Both the position numbers and the translations under genes were made by a program. From contig NC_134399.1 of assembly GCF_050003625.1 (NCBI RefSeq), forward strand, positions 37,898,671 to 37,962,670: DNA of 64,000 bases, given 5' to 3'. Below the pieces are notes generated by a model. That model had not been told where the DNA came from and made no database searches. It was given only the letters and a program-made list of their open reading frames with translations. Of the stretch, positions 35,283 to 46,067 are shown one piece after another; position 1 is the stretch's first letter, and the number at the start of each line of letters is the position of its first letter. The DNA is from Haematobia irritans. Taxonomy: Eukaryota; Arthropoda; Insecta; Diptera; Muscidae.

Positions 35283-36556
35283 ATGCCGTCCAAGCAAGAA
35301 GAGCAGCGTATCAAAATTTTGCTCGCGCATCGCTAAAATCCGAGCTACTCGCACGCAAAGCTGGCAAAATCGCTAAAAGTTGCCAAATCAACCGTTACAA
35401 ATGTAATTAAAGTGTTTGGGGAACGTTTGTCGACAGCCAGGAAGTCTGGATCGGGGGGAAATCGAAAACCGGAAGCCGCTGAGACGACAAAGAGAGTTGC
35501 CGGTAGTTTCAAGCGAAACCCTAACCTCTCTCTCCGAGATGCCGCAAATAAGCTGGGTGTATCGTCTACAACCGTGCATTGAGCCAAAAAACGAGCCGGA
35601 CTATCGACTTACAAGAAGGTAGTGACTCCAAATCGCGATGATAAACAAAATACGACGCGCGATCCCGGAGGCTGTACACGACGATGCTGACGAAGTTTGA
35701 CTGCGTGGTAATGGACGACGAAACCTACGTCAAAGCCGACTACAAGCAGCTTCCGGGACAGGAGTTTTATACGGCAAAAGGAAGGGGAAAGGTAGCAGAT
35801 ATTTTCAAACACATACCAAATCGCGATGATAAACAAAATACGACTCGCGATCCCGTAGGCTGTACACGACGATGCTGACGTAGTTTGACTGCGTGGTAAT
35901 GGACGACGAAAGCTACGTCAAAGCCGACTACAAGCAGCTTCCGGGACAGGAGTTTTATACGGCAAAAGGAAGGGGAAAGGTAGCAGATATTTTCAAGCAC
36001 ATACAACTGTCAAAGTTCGCAAAGAAATATCTGGTTTGGCAAGCCATCTGTACCTGTGGCTTGAAAAGCAGCATTTTCATAGCTTCCGGGACTGTCAACC
36101 AAGAAATTTACGTGAAAGAGTGTTTGAATAAACGTCTGTTGCCTTTCCTGAAGAAACACGTTTGTTCCGTACTGTTTTGGCCGGATTTGGCATCTTGCCA
36201 TTACGGTAAAAAGGCCATAGGTTAAAGTGGCAGCCCGATTAAGATTCAGGCTCACTTAGACTATTCAGTCCATTGTGATATAAAAAGGCCATGGAGTGGT
36301 ACGCCGCCAACAACGTGCAGGTGGTTCCCAAGGACAAGAACCCTCCCAACACGCCAGAGCTCCGCCCAATTGAGAAATACTGGGCTATTGTCAAGCGGAA
36401 CCTAAAGAAGACCAAAAAACTGCTAAGGACGAGCAGCAGTTCAAGGCAAACTGGCTTTCTGCGGCAAAGAAGGTGGACAAGACGGCTGTACAAAATCTGA
36501 TGGCAGGTGTCAAGCGTGAGGCCCGGCAATTCGGATTTGGAAAAGCGAAAGCCTAA
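35283..36556 (+). pseudogene. DD37E transposase, dead copy
   Basis: Same family as 9802-10832. The start ATG is at 35283. Early TAA (35332-35334) and TGA (35579-35581) stops replace a Glu and an Arg codon. A tandem duplication repeats 35629-35816 at 35817-36004 and shifts the frame, because 188 is not a multiple of three. It duplicates the VMDDE catalytic block. A 62-bp insertion at 36219-36280 splits the region just after PDLASCHYGKK. The C-terminal A-run again has six A, giving the same frameshift as copy 1. Unlike copy 1 it keeps the LYTTMLT segment before FDCVVMDDE. Confidence 0.92.
36219..36280 (-). mobile_element. 62-bp LINE-tail insertion with 12-bp target duplication
   Basis: In reverse it reads TATCACAATGGACTGAATAG ... 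GTGAGCCTGAATC ... GGGCTGCCACTTTAAC, the LINE form of the shared tail. TAAAAAGGCCAT is duplicated at 36207-36218 and 36281-36292, and copy 1 shows the empty site at about 10526. It is therefore a genuine, extremely 5'-truncated insertion. Confidence 0.9.
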
Positions 36557-36902
36557 CTGAATATTTTTCCTGAATTTTATACTAATTGAACTTGAAAAAG
36601 AAATTTAATTTGATGTTTTAAATAAACGATTTCACCGATTTACACGCGTTTTCCCTTGATCAAATTTTGACCGTATCACCCTTTTCTATCATTTGTGATT
36701 GAAGACATTTCAATTCAAAAATTAATTGCATCAATTAATTTCGTGACCGAATCAGAAAAAAAAATTATGTGTGTAATTTCGTGAATTGCATTAAAATTTC
36801 CTGGTTTTAACAACGCTTTGTGGTAATCTCAAAATGTGGAGTACAATTTTCGCACGAGTTAGTTCATTCTTCTTAAAAACGGGTTTACTTGTTTTTCTGT
36901 AT

Positions 36903-37435
36903 ACCCTTTTATTGATGGACTTTAATTTCACTTCATAAGAAGTTGTTTTGAAATGATATATGAAAAAAAGTCTTTGTTTTAAGCAGTTTTCACAATAAAT
37001 TTATATTTTCTGAATTTTGCTCTATATAAAAAATAGCAAGGACAAATCCAATACTGCAAATTAAAAAAAAAGAAATATTTAAAAATTGTACCGATCCATT
37101 TCTCGACTGACGTGAAATCTACTATAAAATATATGCTGGTATTGTTCGAAATACCGAGACCGAAAGAGTATGCTGCCAGTAAAATAATGGAAGTAATCAG
37201 GGTTGGTCTGCCGCAAAACTGTGACTTTCGCGACATACATTTACGGCGGTATAATATTTATGTGGCAAAAGTCGTAAACATAATGTAGAAAATCTATTTT
37301 TGAACAAAAAAATTTTAAACTTTTTTAATTTAATTTAGTTTGGCTCCCCGATAAAAGGGATGTAAAAAGTAAGCTGTTACATTGTATTTATTGAAAACTT
37401 AACTAGTTTTACATCTCGCATTCCCAACTTCAAAC
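36903..37435. other. Unassigned AT-rich
   Basis: No supported gene or repeat. Confidence 0.3.
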
Positions 37436-37650
37436 TACACACAAAGAAAAAAACGTTTGGAAAACGTGTACCGAAAACGAAAATTTTAAACTTTTATCAC
37501 CAAAAAAAATCGTTTGTTACAAAATTTTTATTTTTTCCATAAAAAAAATATTTTTGAACCAACAACACAGTCCATTTCGTTTATATCAAGCATTGTTCTT
37601 TTCCAACTTTAAGTCTTTAATAAGACACATTTTACAGCTTCATAGTAAAT
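37436..37650. repeat. TIR-Q end fragment
   Basis: TACACACAAAGAAAAAAACG through TAAGACACATTTTACAG parallels 38101-38340. The rest of the element is missing. Confidence 0.75.
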
Positions 37651-37814
37651 TAAACTTAAAAAAACCGACTTATTTTGTTTTCACCATTCTATATCTCCGG
37701 ATCTAGGGCCGATATTGAAAATCGTCTTCAAAAACTACACCCAACATAAAATTTTTGAGAAATTGTCCTATATCGACTTATGGGGTTTCGTCACAAGTCC
37801 ACAGATTTTATTTG

Positions 37815-37905
37815 GACCAATCCTGAAAATATATATTCTTGAAGCAGAATGTGTTTGGGAGTATATGTTACAGAAGCCATGTTTTTTTTTGAGGGCGAAG
37901 ATGAG
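37815..37905 (-). repeat. Repeat X fragment
   Basis: ACCAATCCTGAAAATATATA through GTTACAGAAGC is the reverse of 28355-28415. Confidence 0.7.
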
Positions 37906-38440
37906 AAATATTCAAATCCAAAAAAATACGTTTTTTGGGATTTTGGGAATGGTATCTTCAGCAATTTTTCTTAAACCAAAGTTTCCTGCAAAACTCAATA
38001 AAAGTCATAAAGTTTTAAAGGTTTCAACTCATATTTTTAATTTCCAAAAAATTTAATACACATGAATGGGGTTGTTATTCTGCTGGTGTTTTTTTTCATT
38101 TACACGCAAAGAAAAAAACGTTTGGAAAACGTGTACCGAAAACGTTTTTCTTTTGTTAGAGTTTTTTGAATTGCTTCGAAAATTTTAAACTTTTATCACC
38201 AAAAAAATTCGTTTGTTACAAAATTTTTATTTTTTCAATAAAAAAAGTTATTTTTGAAATAACAACACAGTCCATTTCGTTTATATCAAACACTGTTCTT
38301 TTCTGACTTTAGGTCTTTAATAAGACACATTTTACAGTTCAAAATTTAATATAGTACAATGTAATGTTGAATATTTTTTCGGAATCTTCCGAATATATCT
38401 GGAATATATGTAAAAAAAACAAAAGCAAAAAAAAAACTTT

Positions 38441-38515
38441 GGCCGAAGCAGGGATCGAACCCACGACCCTTGGCATGAGAGTCGGACGTAGCTACCACTG
38501 CTCCACGGTGCCAAA
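38441..38515 (-). repeat. tRNA-like module 1
   Basis: On the minus strand GGAGCAGTGGTAGC (A-box-like) and GGGTTCGATCCC (B box) lie in tRNA-like spacing. TTTGGC at the start pairs with GCCAAA at the end, followed closely by a T-run that could stop Pol III. The anticodon arm does not fold cleanly, so it is a tRNA-derived element, not a tRNA gene. Confidence 0.5.
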
Positions 38516-38628
38516 CTAAATGTTTGTTTCTCTTAAATAAACCTTGTTTATTCGGTTCGTGGGTGCCGCAAGCTATGCTATATAAATATAACTTATATGG
38601 ATATTTATCTATTGATGACCATAACAGG

Positions 38629-38698
38629 TACATAGTTCAGTGGTTAGTGTGTTGGCTTACAATGTGCATGGTCCGCGGTTCGATTCTCCGTCCAGGCG
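38629..38698 (+). repeat. tRNA-like module 2
   Basis: A box TAGTTCAGTGG fits the Pol III consensus; B box GGTTCGATTCT differs at one base. A diverged copy lies at 3271-3332. No complete cloverleaf. Confidence 0.5.
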
Positions 38699-39226
38699 AA
38701 AGGTAAAAAAAATTTTAAAAATTTATAAAATCGTACAATTTCTTCTACATTGTTGGTATTACAGGAAAAGGTGTTAAGAACTAAAAATCCTCGTGGATGT
38801 GAGAAAGATGTGAGGGACAATGCAATTAGCAAGAAAATAATGTTTTTTTTGAGCTAGTCTTTATGAAATTGTTTTTACATCCTGGGAAAGAATAAACGTT
38901 TATCACAAAAAGTATATACTTTTCTTCCAAATACACTTCCTTACAGCGAAAAGCAAATGAGAAACGAACTTTGTTTGTCTAAAATTTCGTTTGGGAGGAA
39001 AGAATTATTTTTTTGCGTGTACCATCACGCATATCGATAGACTCATACACTCATATACAAATAGTTAAAGAAAACTTCAAGTCTACTTTAACCATAGAAA
39101 TACTTTCCATAAACTGTCAATAAATTGTTTTGCATATGGGCATTAGTGTTTTGCAATTTATTTTCAATAACTTCTAAATAAAAACCGAGAAATTTAAAAC
39201 AAAAAATATATAATATATTTTAGTTG

Positions 39227-40244
39227 TACACTGAAAAAACAGTGAACCCACCAGGAAGAAAACTTTCGGTTAATTTCAAAAAATTTTTAACCCTTTCACT
39301 ACCGATGTCTACTTAGAAGGACATTCGAAAAAGACACCAAATTCTATTTTCCCACTTAGTTTCGATTTATTTCTCGATGTTCTTTTAAAGTAGAGGCTTT
39401 ATTCTAAATAAACTATAAATATTGTCCATATTGGTGAGGTCTAAAATACATTTTTATAAACTTCTTTAGCAATAAACGAAAAATGCGAAAATTTGAGACA
39501 ATTTTTGTACTGTATGTTCCTAGTAAATGGAGTTGTATACAAAAGCTATAGCTGATACTTTTACGGGTTCTTTTTTGTATTTTTTCTCACACTTTGAACG
39601 AAATTATAGGCCAAATAGCGTTTATCTTCGTAAAGCCATTTTGTCACAATTCAAGAATCAAGTTTTCAGAACAAGCTCATATAGCTCTTGAAGTCATTGA
39701 AGTACGTTTTCAAAATGATAATTTTTATTCTACATGCTGTTAGTACAAGTAAAAACAGAAGAAAAATAAAAGTTTTTATCATTTGGTTTACTTCGGTAGT
39801 GAAAGGGTTAATATTTGTAGAAAATTTTAACTAAACAGTATTACAAACGTTGGCATCACGCCGATGTCATAAAAATGAGTAAATATTTTTCGACAAATTC
39901 AAGAAAATTTATTAGACATAACTAAGTTTTTTCATTTTTAAAGAAAATTTTGTAGTTTGAAGGAAAAACTTGGAGTTCAAAATTGCAAGAATGTCTTTAG
40001 TGACATACGAAGTTCATGGTGGACGTATTTTTGGTAAAATTTACAAATTTAAAGAAATTCTGAACTATTTTGTTGAAGACACGAATTTCGTTAATCATTA
40101 TGCTTCATTTGAGTATATTTTTTCCTAGATTTTAGTTAATTTAACTAACGTACACAAAAAATTATTGGAGTAAACGAAACTTTCTTCAAACATAATAATT
40201 TAAAATAAAGTTAAATAGGCTTTAGTTCACTTTTTTTGAGTGTA
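39227..40244. mobile_element. TIR-V element, copy 2
   Basis: Ends TACACTGAAAAAACAGTG and, in reverse, TACACTCAAAAAAAGTG. The interior (39950-40080) matches 14800-14940 in reverse. No ORF. Contains a TTAA MITE at 39291-39807. Confidence 0.75.
39291..39807. mobile_element. TTAA-type MITE, TTTCACTACCGA family, copy 2
   Basis: 517 bp, exact TTAA at 39287-39290 and 39808-39811, and matching CCCTTTCACTACCGA ends. Reverse orientation relative to 30462-30939. No ORF. Confidence 0.92.
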
Positions 40245-40254
40245 TTTTTCCGAT

Positions 40255-40620
40255 TTTTTTAGTTGTATAATACTGACGATTGTGAAAAAAACACAAACAT
40301 AGGAAGGCAAAAAGATATAGGAAAATTTACATATATTTCAAAAAGTGTGTGTTTTGAATGTATTGAATACTTCTTTAGTATAAGTGAACTAAAACATTTT
40401 CTATGCAAAAAGGTTTATTTATCATTTTAAACGAAATTTTACTAAATTTGAGGACAACTGGTTTCAGTTGAGGGTTTCTTTATTTTTACCAATACTTTAT
40501 TATTTTTATATATATACTTTTTTTTGGATTAATGAATACAAATTTCTTTATTAGATGAGAATTCTCACCTATAAGAAATCAGTGTTAAGAAATTTTCATA
40601 ACTAATTTTAGTTAATGAAC
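40255..40620 (+). repeat. TIR-T fragment
   Basis: AAGTGTGTGTTTTGAA, GAATACTTCTTTAGTA, CTAAATTTGAGGA and TAGTTAATGAACTA follow 57330-57640. Confidence 0.65.
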
Positions 40621-40622
40621 TA

Positions 40623-41390
40623 CCCAGCAAAAAAAGCGTCGCCAAAAAAGTAATGAAAATGTTCTTTTTGGATCCGGAAGTGGTGCAAAATTGACGCAGA
40701 AGTGATGAATTTGACGTGGGCTTGTCATAGGTTAGGTTAGGTTAGGTGGCAGCCCGATGTATCAGGCTCACTTAGACTATTCAGTCCATTGTGATACCAC
40801 ATTGGTGAACTTCTCTCTTATCACTGAGTGCTGCCCGATTCCATGTTAAGCTCAATGACAAGGGACCTCCTTTTTATAACCGAGTCCGAACGGCGTTCCA
40901 CATTGCAGTGAAACCACTTAGAGAAGCTTTGAAACCCTCAGAAATATCACCAGCATTACTGAGGTGGGATAATCCACCGCTGAAAAACTTTCTGGTGTTC
41001 GGTCGAAGCAGGAATCGAACCCACGACCTTGTGTATTGAATGTTTTGGATGTAAATTAAAAATTTCTGTGATATTTTGTCAAATAAATTGTCTGAAACGT
41101 TTGACCTCAAATATTTTCAAAAATTCACAATTTTTTTAGATTGGATTTAGCATTTTTTCCGAAAAAATTGAAATAATTTGTACCATTTTATGAATTCTTA
41201 TCCTGTTTTTAACCTATTTGAAACAAAAAAGGTAACATTACCCATTAAAAATATGAAAAAAGCAAGTTATAAAAAATTGAATTAAAAGAACTTCCTGTGT
41301 AGTTAAAATAAAGAACATCATTGGGAGAACATCTTCTGGAAGTGCTTTTAAAGTTGTCCCTCTGGAAGAACTTCCAAATTTTTTGCTGGG
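40623..41390 (-). mobile_element. MITE-C interrupted by a SINE
   Basis: Ends CCCAGCAAAAAAAGCGTC and TTTTTTGCTGGG with TA on both sides. The SINE at 40731-41034 replaces about 95 bp of the MITE. Confidence 0.88.
40731..41034 (-). mobile_element. SINE, head truncated, inside MITE-C
   Basis: Reverse-oriented tail (GTTAGGTTAGGTTAGG), body and B box are present. The first about 40 bp of the tRNA head (A-box side) are missing at GTGTATTGAATG, where MITE-C resumes. Confidence 0.88.
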
Positions 41391-41454
41391 TATTTCTAAC
41401 GGCTTTAAGTCTAGGATATTTTTCTGAATCAAGTAAATTTTATTATTAAAAAAA

Positions 41455-41560
41455 TAAAATTTGAAGTAAAAAATCTTCTTGCGTAGATAAAATAAAGAAT
41501 ATTTTGGAAGTGCTTTTAAAGTTGTGCCTTTAGATCAACTTCCAAATTTTTATGCTGGGT
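41455..41560 (-). repeat. MITE-C end fragment
   Basis: TTGGAAGTGCTTTTAAAGTTG through TTTATGCTGGGT is a second copy of the MITE-C terminal 100 bp, directly after the full copy. Confidence 0.75.
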
Positions 41561-43300
41561 ACTGACAATATGTAATGTTACTGCACGTTCGTTCTTTTCT
41601 ATGTTCCCCCCTTTGGCCTTTGATACGAATAAAGTATTTAAAAAATATTTTGTGGCAACACTTCCTCTCTCTGCGATGATACACACTCATTCTCACACAT
41701 GAATTCGATTACGCTCTCTCAATGATGTTACTGTGTGTGAAGTGCAATACGTACAAATGGCAATCGTAAATCATTTACAGATATTCATATCCATTAATAT
41801 TTCCGTACAAACAAAAAATCAGCACACAAACCACATACTAAACAACGATGCCTCTTTAAGGCGATTTTATACCACAAATTTGGGAAATGGGATTCTCTCA
41901 CACGACTTGGCAAATATACTGTATTTTCACTCAAACGCCAACCATCCATTACTCTCTTTCATTTACCTCACCCCAAATTTATTGTCACCCAACACAACAA
42001 TCAACCAGTACTACTTATTGACATGTAAATCAAAACTTCTCCATCTTAAGAGCACTAAGCAGAGAGCCTCCACAATTTAATCACTGTTCTGCGATGAAAT
42101 GGTGTTGCGCGCGTTTTAATTGTATGCCATTGCTTCGGATGGCGTCAGAGACATCTGGTGCCTCCATCAAAAAAATAATGGTTAATAGGAAAAAGCATTA
42201 CGTCTACTCTGCCATGTTCATGTCGTATATGACTAAAATATCTCTGCTGCAAAAAAAAAACATAAAAGGAAAATGCGTACTACAAACGAAAGGAAACAGA
42301 CAAACAAATCCTCCTTAGTTAACAGTCACTTTGTCATGAATTTGAGTATGTGCCAAACGAAAGCTGGACATCATCGCCTTCATCCCTGCCGCCATTTGTG
42401 CATACTCATCTGTACGTTAACTTTAATGCGATGAGAATCTTCAGAGATCTACTCAACATGAAAGTAACCTACAAATCCTTATTTGTTCTTCTTGCCGATG
42501 TTTGCCTTAGTTATATACATACATATGTTGTGTATACATCATATACAATACTGGAAGCGTATTCCTCATTCCCCTGGAAAATGGGTTACTACGGTGCTCA
42601 ATGCTGAAATGATGATGCGGTGACTGAGTTTTCATGAAAATCTTTAAACCAGAAATTTTCTTCGAAAAACTAATTAAGTCGAAAAGGCTAAAATTAGGGA
42701 TACTTTATTTCAGCAAAGAGGATTCCTAAATATTCCTTCTTCCAGATGCTCTAGTATTAATGTGGAAAATAGTGATGTTATTACAGTAGGTAACTGAAAA
42801 AAGGCATATGAAATGTTTAACCATGTCTTTTTTCTTATATCCATACGTATACTTAAATAATTCCCTATGAGAAAAAACGCATATAAGAACAAAAAATATC
42901 CGTCCAGACTGAATTTTATGTACATGGATTACGGAAAAGTTCTACTGTCATCCACAAACGAATTCCTTGGGTTGTGATAAAAGTTGCGGATGGCAAGGTA
43001 TCTTAAACCTGCGTAACATTGTCTTCGAAATCGTAATGGTTGAGTTACATCAATGCGTTCGCTGATTGAAGAGTTGAATTTTCTCTTTGAAAGCAACAGT
43101 TTTGTTAGAATGCTTCATACTGAAAAATATCAATCCTTGATATGAACTCAACCTTAAGTTAGTATATTCTAAATAATTTATTCTTTTATGAGGCTCCAGA
43201 ATTACAGTATGTCAAGAAAGTCTTTTGACATTGCCAAATATTGCAAATTCCAGAAATAATTGAAGTAAAAATAATTTTTTTTCCAGCAATGCTGTGTACG
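41561..43300. other. Apparently single-copy island
   Basis: No repeat families recognised except 42784-42934. Several ORFs of 70-115 codons (for example 41733-42080) lack any recognisable domain. GC is slightly higher around 42090-42600. Confidence 0.3.
42784..42934. repeat. Decayed pogo-like MITE
   Basis: It begins TACAGTAGGTAACTG like 62889 and ends with a degraded reverse copy (ATATCCGTCCAGACTGAA). Internal CTTATATCC also matches. Confidence 0.5.
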
Positions 43301-43344
43301 TATGTATACTTTTCAAAATACATAATAAAATATTTTTTAAAATT

Positions 43345-43605
43345 TCATTATATTTGACCGATATTTCATATAATTATCGACCGATATGTACCAAATTTTG
43401 CATAGGTGTTAGAGGTCACATACTAACAGCACTAACTTTGCGTTCAAATTTAAACAAAATAGGATCTTGCAAGAAGCACAGGAAGACAAATCTGCTGATC
43501 AGTTTATATTGGGACTATACGAGTGTTTTCTTTCATATTTCGGGATTGGGCAATTCTAATGTTGCAATCTGCCAACTGATAGCTCTATCTTAAAGCTAGA
43601 CATTT
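43345..43605. repeat. F-type module fragment
   Basis: GACCGATAT words, ACCAAATTTTGCATAGGTG and TTGGGACTATACGAG are module-like and recall F2/F1. Diverged. Confidence 0.45.
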
Positions 43606-43638
43606 TTGAGGTTTCACGTACTCAGTACTTTTTACATA

Positions 43639-44270
43639 CGAGGGCTATTTGTGATATTTACAGCAACAAAAAAATCATCTCGCCCAAGAAATGGAATTAA
43701 ATTGTGAACATTTCCGTGCGATTTTTTTACAACTTTCGATGTGAATTAACATAACAACAATGATTCGATAAACGTAATCAATTATTTGCGATCAGGCTCC
43801 GTCAAGAACTGGTGTTTGACGATGGTATGGGAAATTCAACCGAGGTTGTAGTTCACTCAAAGATGAAAATCGTGAAGGTCGGTAAAAATCACTTGTTGTT
43901 CTGGAATTCATTGATGTCGTGCGCCAACAGATTTTGCAGGATTGTCATATGACCTATCGTGATATTGAGACAACCTTGCATGAACATATGTCCGTCAAAA
44001 AACTTTCTTCGCCTTGGAGCTTTCACAATTTGTCAATCGCTAAAAAGAAGACTCGTGTCGATTGGTCGAAAGAAATTCTCCAAAAATACGATCGCCGTTT
44101 TTCGAAACACGTCTACACAGTGACAGTTGATGAATCGTAGATTTATGTTACGTGTATGAGCCCAAAAGTAGACAACAGTCGACTGTATGGGTGTTTCTAG
44201 ATGAGCAAAATGCAACAAAATTTGCTCTCGCTCGAATCACTTCCAAGCAAATGATCCCCTTTTCGTTTGT
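43639..44270 (+). pseudogene. mariner transposase N-terminal fragment
   Basis: It starts with a TACGAGGGCTATTTG terminus like the reverse of 23050-23061. Decayed frames give EMELNCEHFRAIFLQLSM, then RQQILQDCHMTYRDIETTL, LHEHMSVKKL, SIAKKKTRVDWSKEIL and KYDRRFSKHVYTVTVDES, then YEPKSRQQSTVWVFLDEQN-like remains. This is the helix-turn-helix half and the first catalytic region of a DD34D mariner distinct from the irritans type. At least three frame breaks and a stop after VDES. The catalytic C-terminal half is absent. Confidence 0.8.
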
Positions 44271-44541
44271 TTTGTTCTTCTTATTTTTTTTTAACTGGGT
44301 ATGTCAATTCTGATTGGTAAATCAGGAAAACCAACCGCCGATGATGGTTCTCCACGAGTTCTCACACATCGACAATTCCATTATTGACCATTCAAAACAT
44401 TTTGTGAGTGTGTACCTTCGGTTCCTGTCATTTCAAAATAATCTTTCAATGATACAAAAAATCTTATGTAAATGTATTTCATCTTGATTTGCATAATTTA
44501 TTCGCATGTAACATACATGAAGAAAGAGTTTCAAATAGTAT
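44271..44541. other. Unassigned linker
   Basis: No gene or recognised repeat. Confidence 0.3.
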
Positions 44542-44930
44542 ACACAGAAAAAAGCCCATTGTTAAACTGATGCTTAAATTAACATATGGTTATTTTTTTT
44601 ATTTTAGTTTATTTTCAATTTTTTTTTTGAAGAAATTTTCCCAGCTCATTTTCTTTTCTGTATGGTATAGGCATGTCTCAAAAATTGTATGAATTAAACG
44701 TGGGTATAAATTTAAATGATCGCACAAATTCATTGGTAACTAAAGCAGAAGAAAATTTTCATACGCTTCTCAAATGAACTACGGTATGTTCAATATGGTA
44801 ATAATTTGGCGCCAATGATTACTTCTATACTTCTAGTTAATTGTTGCCTTTATGAGAAGAAAGAATTTTGTTAATGGTAATTATAGTTAAAAGCAAAAAA
44901 TTTCAGTAATTTCTCATGGGTGTGAATATC
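44542..44930 (-). repeat. TIR-P fragment
   Basis: TACACAGAAAAAAGCCC, TTAAACTGATGC, ATGTCTCAAAAATTG and AGCAGAAGAAAATTTTC match 34633-34950. It is truncated and abuts the next TIR-P in opposite orientation. Confidence 0.7.
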
Positions 44931-45620
44931 TACACAGAAAAATAGTAAACTGTTCTATAGGATCAATGAACTACCTCGTGTGAAAATTGAACTACATTGT
45001 ACTCCACATTTTGTGATTTCCACAAAGCGTTGTTAAACCCAAGAAAATTTAGTTACCTGGTGTAGGAAATTACACCCTATCATAGAAGAAAAAAGTAACT
45101 AAAAGTAAAGAAAAAATCATTGGACCCAAATCGTAACCATTTTAATCATACCGTAGTTCATTCTTCTTCTGTCTCGGAATCGTACGAATATGTTCTTCTA
45201 TTTTAGTTCATATTGAACTTATGTGTGCGTTCATCAGTGTTGCCAGAAGTAGGGGAAATTCCCTACATACGTCTTGTAGGGACGTATGGGCACAATGTAG
45301 GGACTTTTTCACTCAGCACAATTTTTAATAATTTTTATACAGAACTTTAACAATGTGTGGTAACTACGGATTTGAAGAAAATCTTACCACAAATCTACCA
45401 AACAAATATTTCTATAGAAAATTTTGTCAAAATGTTATTTCTGTCAAAATTTTGTCAACATTTTATTTCTATAGAAAATTTTGTAAAAATTTTATTTCTA
45501 TAGAAAATTTTGTCAAAATTTTATTTCTATAGAAAATTTTATGAAAATTGATGATCACCGAAGGTGTATCGAAACATCCGAAATAGCAATATTTCAATAA
45601 TAAAACAATGAAAAACAGTT

Positions 45621-45968
45621 AGGTTAGGTTAGGTTATGTGGTAGCCCGATGTATCAGGCTCACTTAGACTATTCAGTCCATTGTGATACCACAGTGGTGA
45701 ACTTCTCTCTTATCACTGAGTGCTGCCCGATTCCATGTTAAGCTCAATGACAAGGGACCTCCTTTTTATAGCCGAGTCCGAACGGCGTTCCACATTCCAG
45801 TGAAACCACTTAGAGAAGCTTTGAAACCCTCAGAAATGTCACCTGCATTACTGAGGTGGGATAATCCACCGCTGAAAAACTTTTTGGTGTTCGGTCGTAG
45901 CAGGAATCGAACCCACGACCTTGTGTATGCAAGGCGGGCATGCTAACCATTGCACCACGGTGGCTCCC
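45621..45968 (-). mobile_element. tRNA-derived SINE, full length, reverse
   Basis: Complete head, with reverse B box GGAATCGAACC and A box CCATTGCACCA, and a TTAGG-type tail at 45621-45636. The target duplication ATGAAAAACAGTT (45608-45620) is repeated with one extra A at 45969-45982. Confidence 0.93.
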
Positions 45969-46067
45969 ATGAAAAAACAGTTACAACAGCATTTTTCATT
46001 TATCATGACGAAACGAAAAATCCCAATAATTATAAAATTCCAAAGGTCAACTAAGAAAACTAAACAA

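Larger units (their letters stand above)
35133..36683 (+). mobile_element. DD37E element, copy 2
   Basis: Termini AAGGGTGATACGGTCAAAAT at both ends and TA at 35131-35132; the right TA is mutated. It keeps the longer leader (GTGTGTGTGT at 35222-35232). It carries a 188-bp tandem duplication and a 62-bp LINE-tail insertion. Confidence 0.9.
34961..36775. mobile_element. TIR-W element split by DD37E copy 2
   Basis: The left half (to 35132) and right half (36684-36775) match the ends of 20834-21385, for example ATCAATTAATTTCGTGACCG on the right in reverse. Confidence 0.75.
34633..36902 (-). mobile_element. TIR-P element carrying a nest of insertions
   Basis: Left TACACCGAAAAAAAGTCCG, right in reverse TATACAGAAAAACAAGTAAAC. 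The outer parts (34633-34960 and 36776-36902) align in reverse with 44931-45234 and 46929-47105. It is interrupted by TIR-W at about 34961. No TIR-P protein is seen. Confidence 0.75.
38101..39021. mobile_element. TIR-Q element with two tRNA-like modules
   Basis: Ends TACACGCAAAGAAAAAAACG and, in reverse, TACACGCAAAAAAATAATTC. The two tRNA-like segments inside face away from each other (38441-38515 minus, 38629-38698 plus). No ORF. Confidence 0.7.

Noticed and set aside
38441..38698. Genuine tRNA genes
   Set aside because: A and B boxes are present but no full cloverleaf or clear anticodon arm folds. They are better explained as tRNA-derived repeats.
40731..40746. Telomere or subtelomere from TTAGG repeats
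   Set aside because: Only 3-4 units, always at SINE or LINE tails, dispersed and in both orientations.
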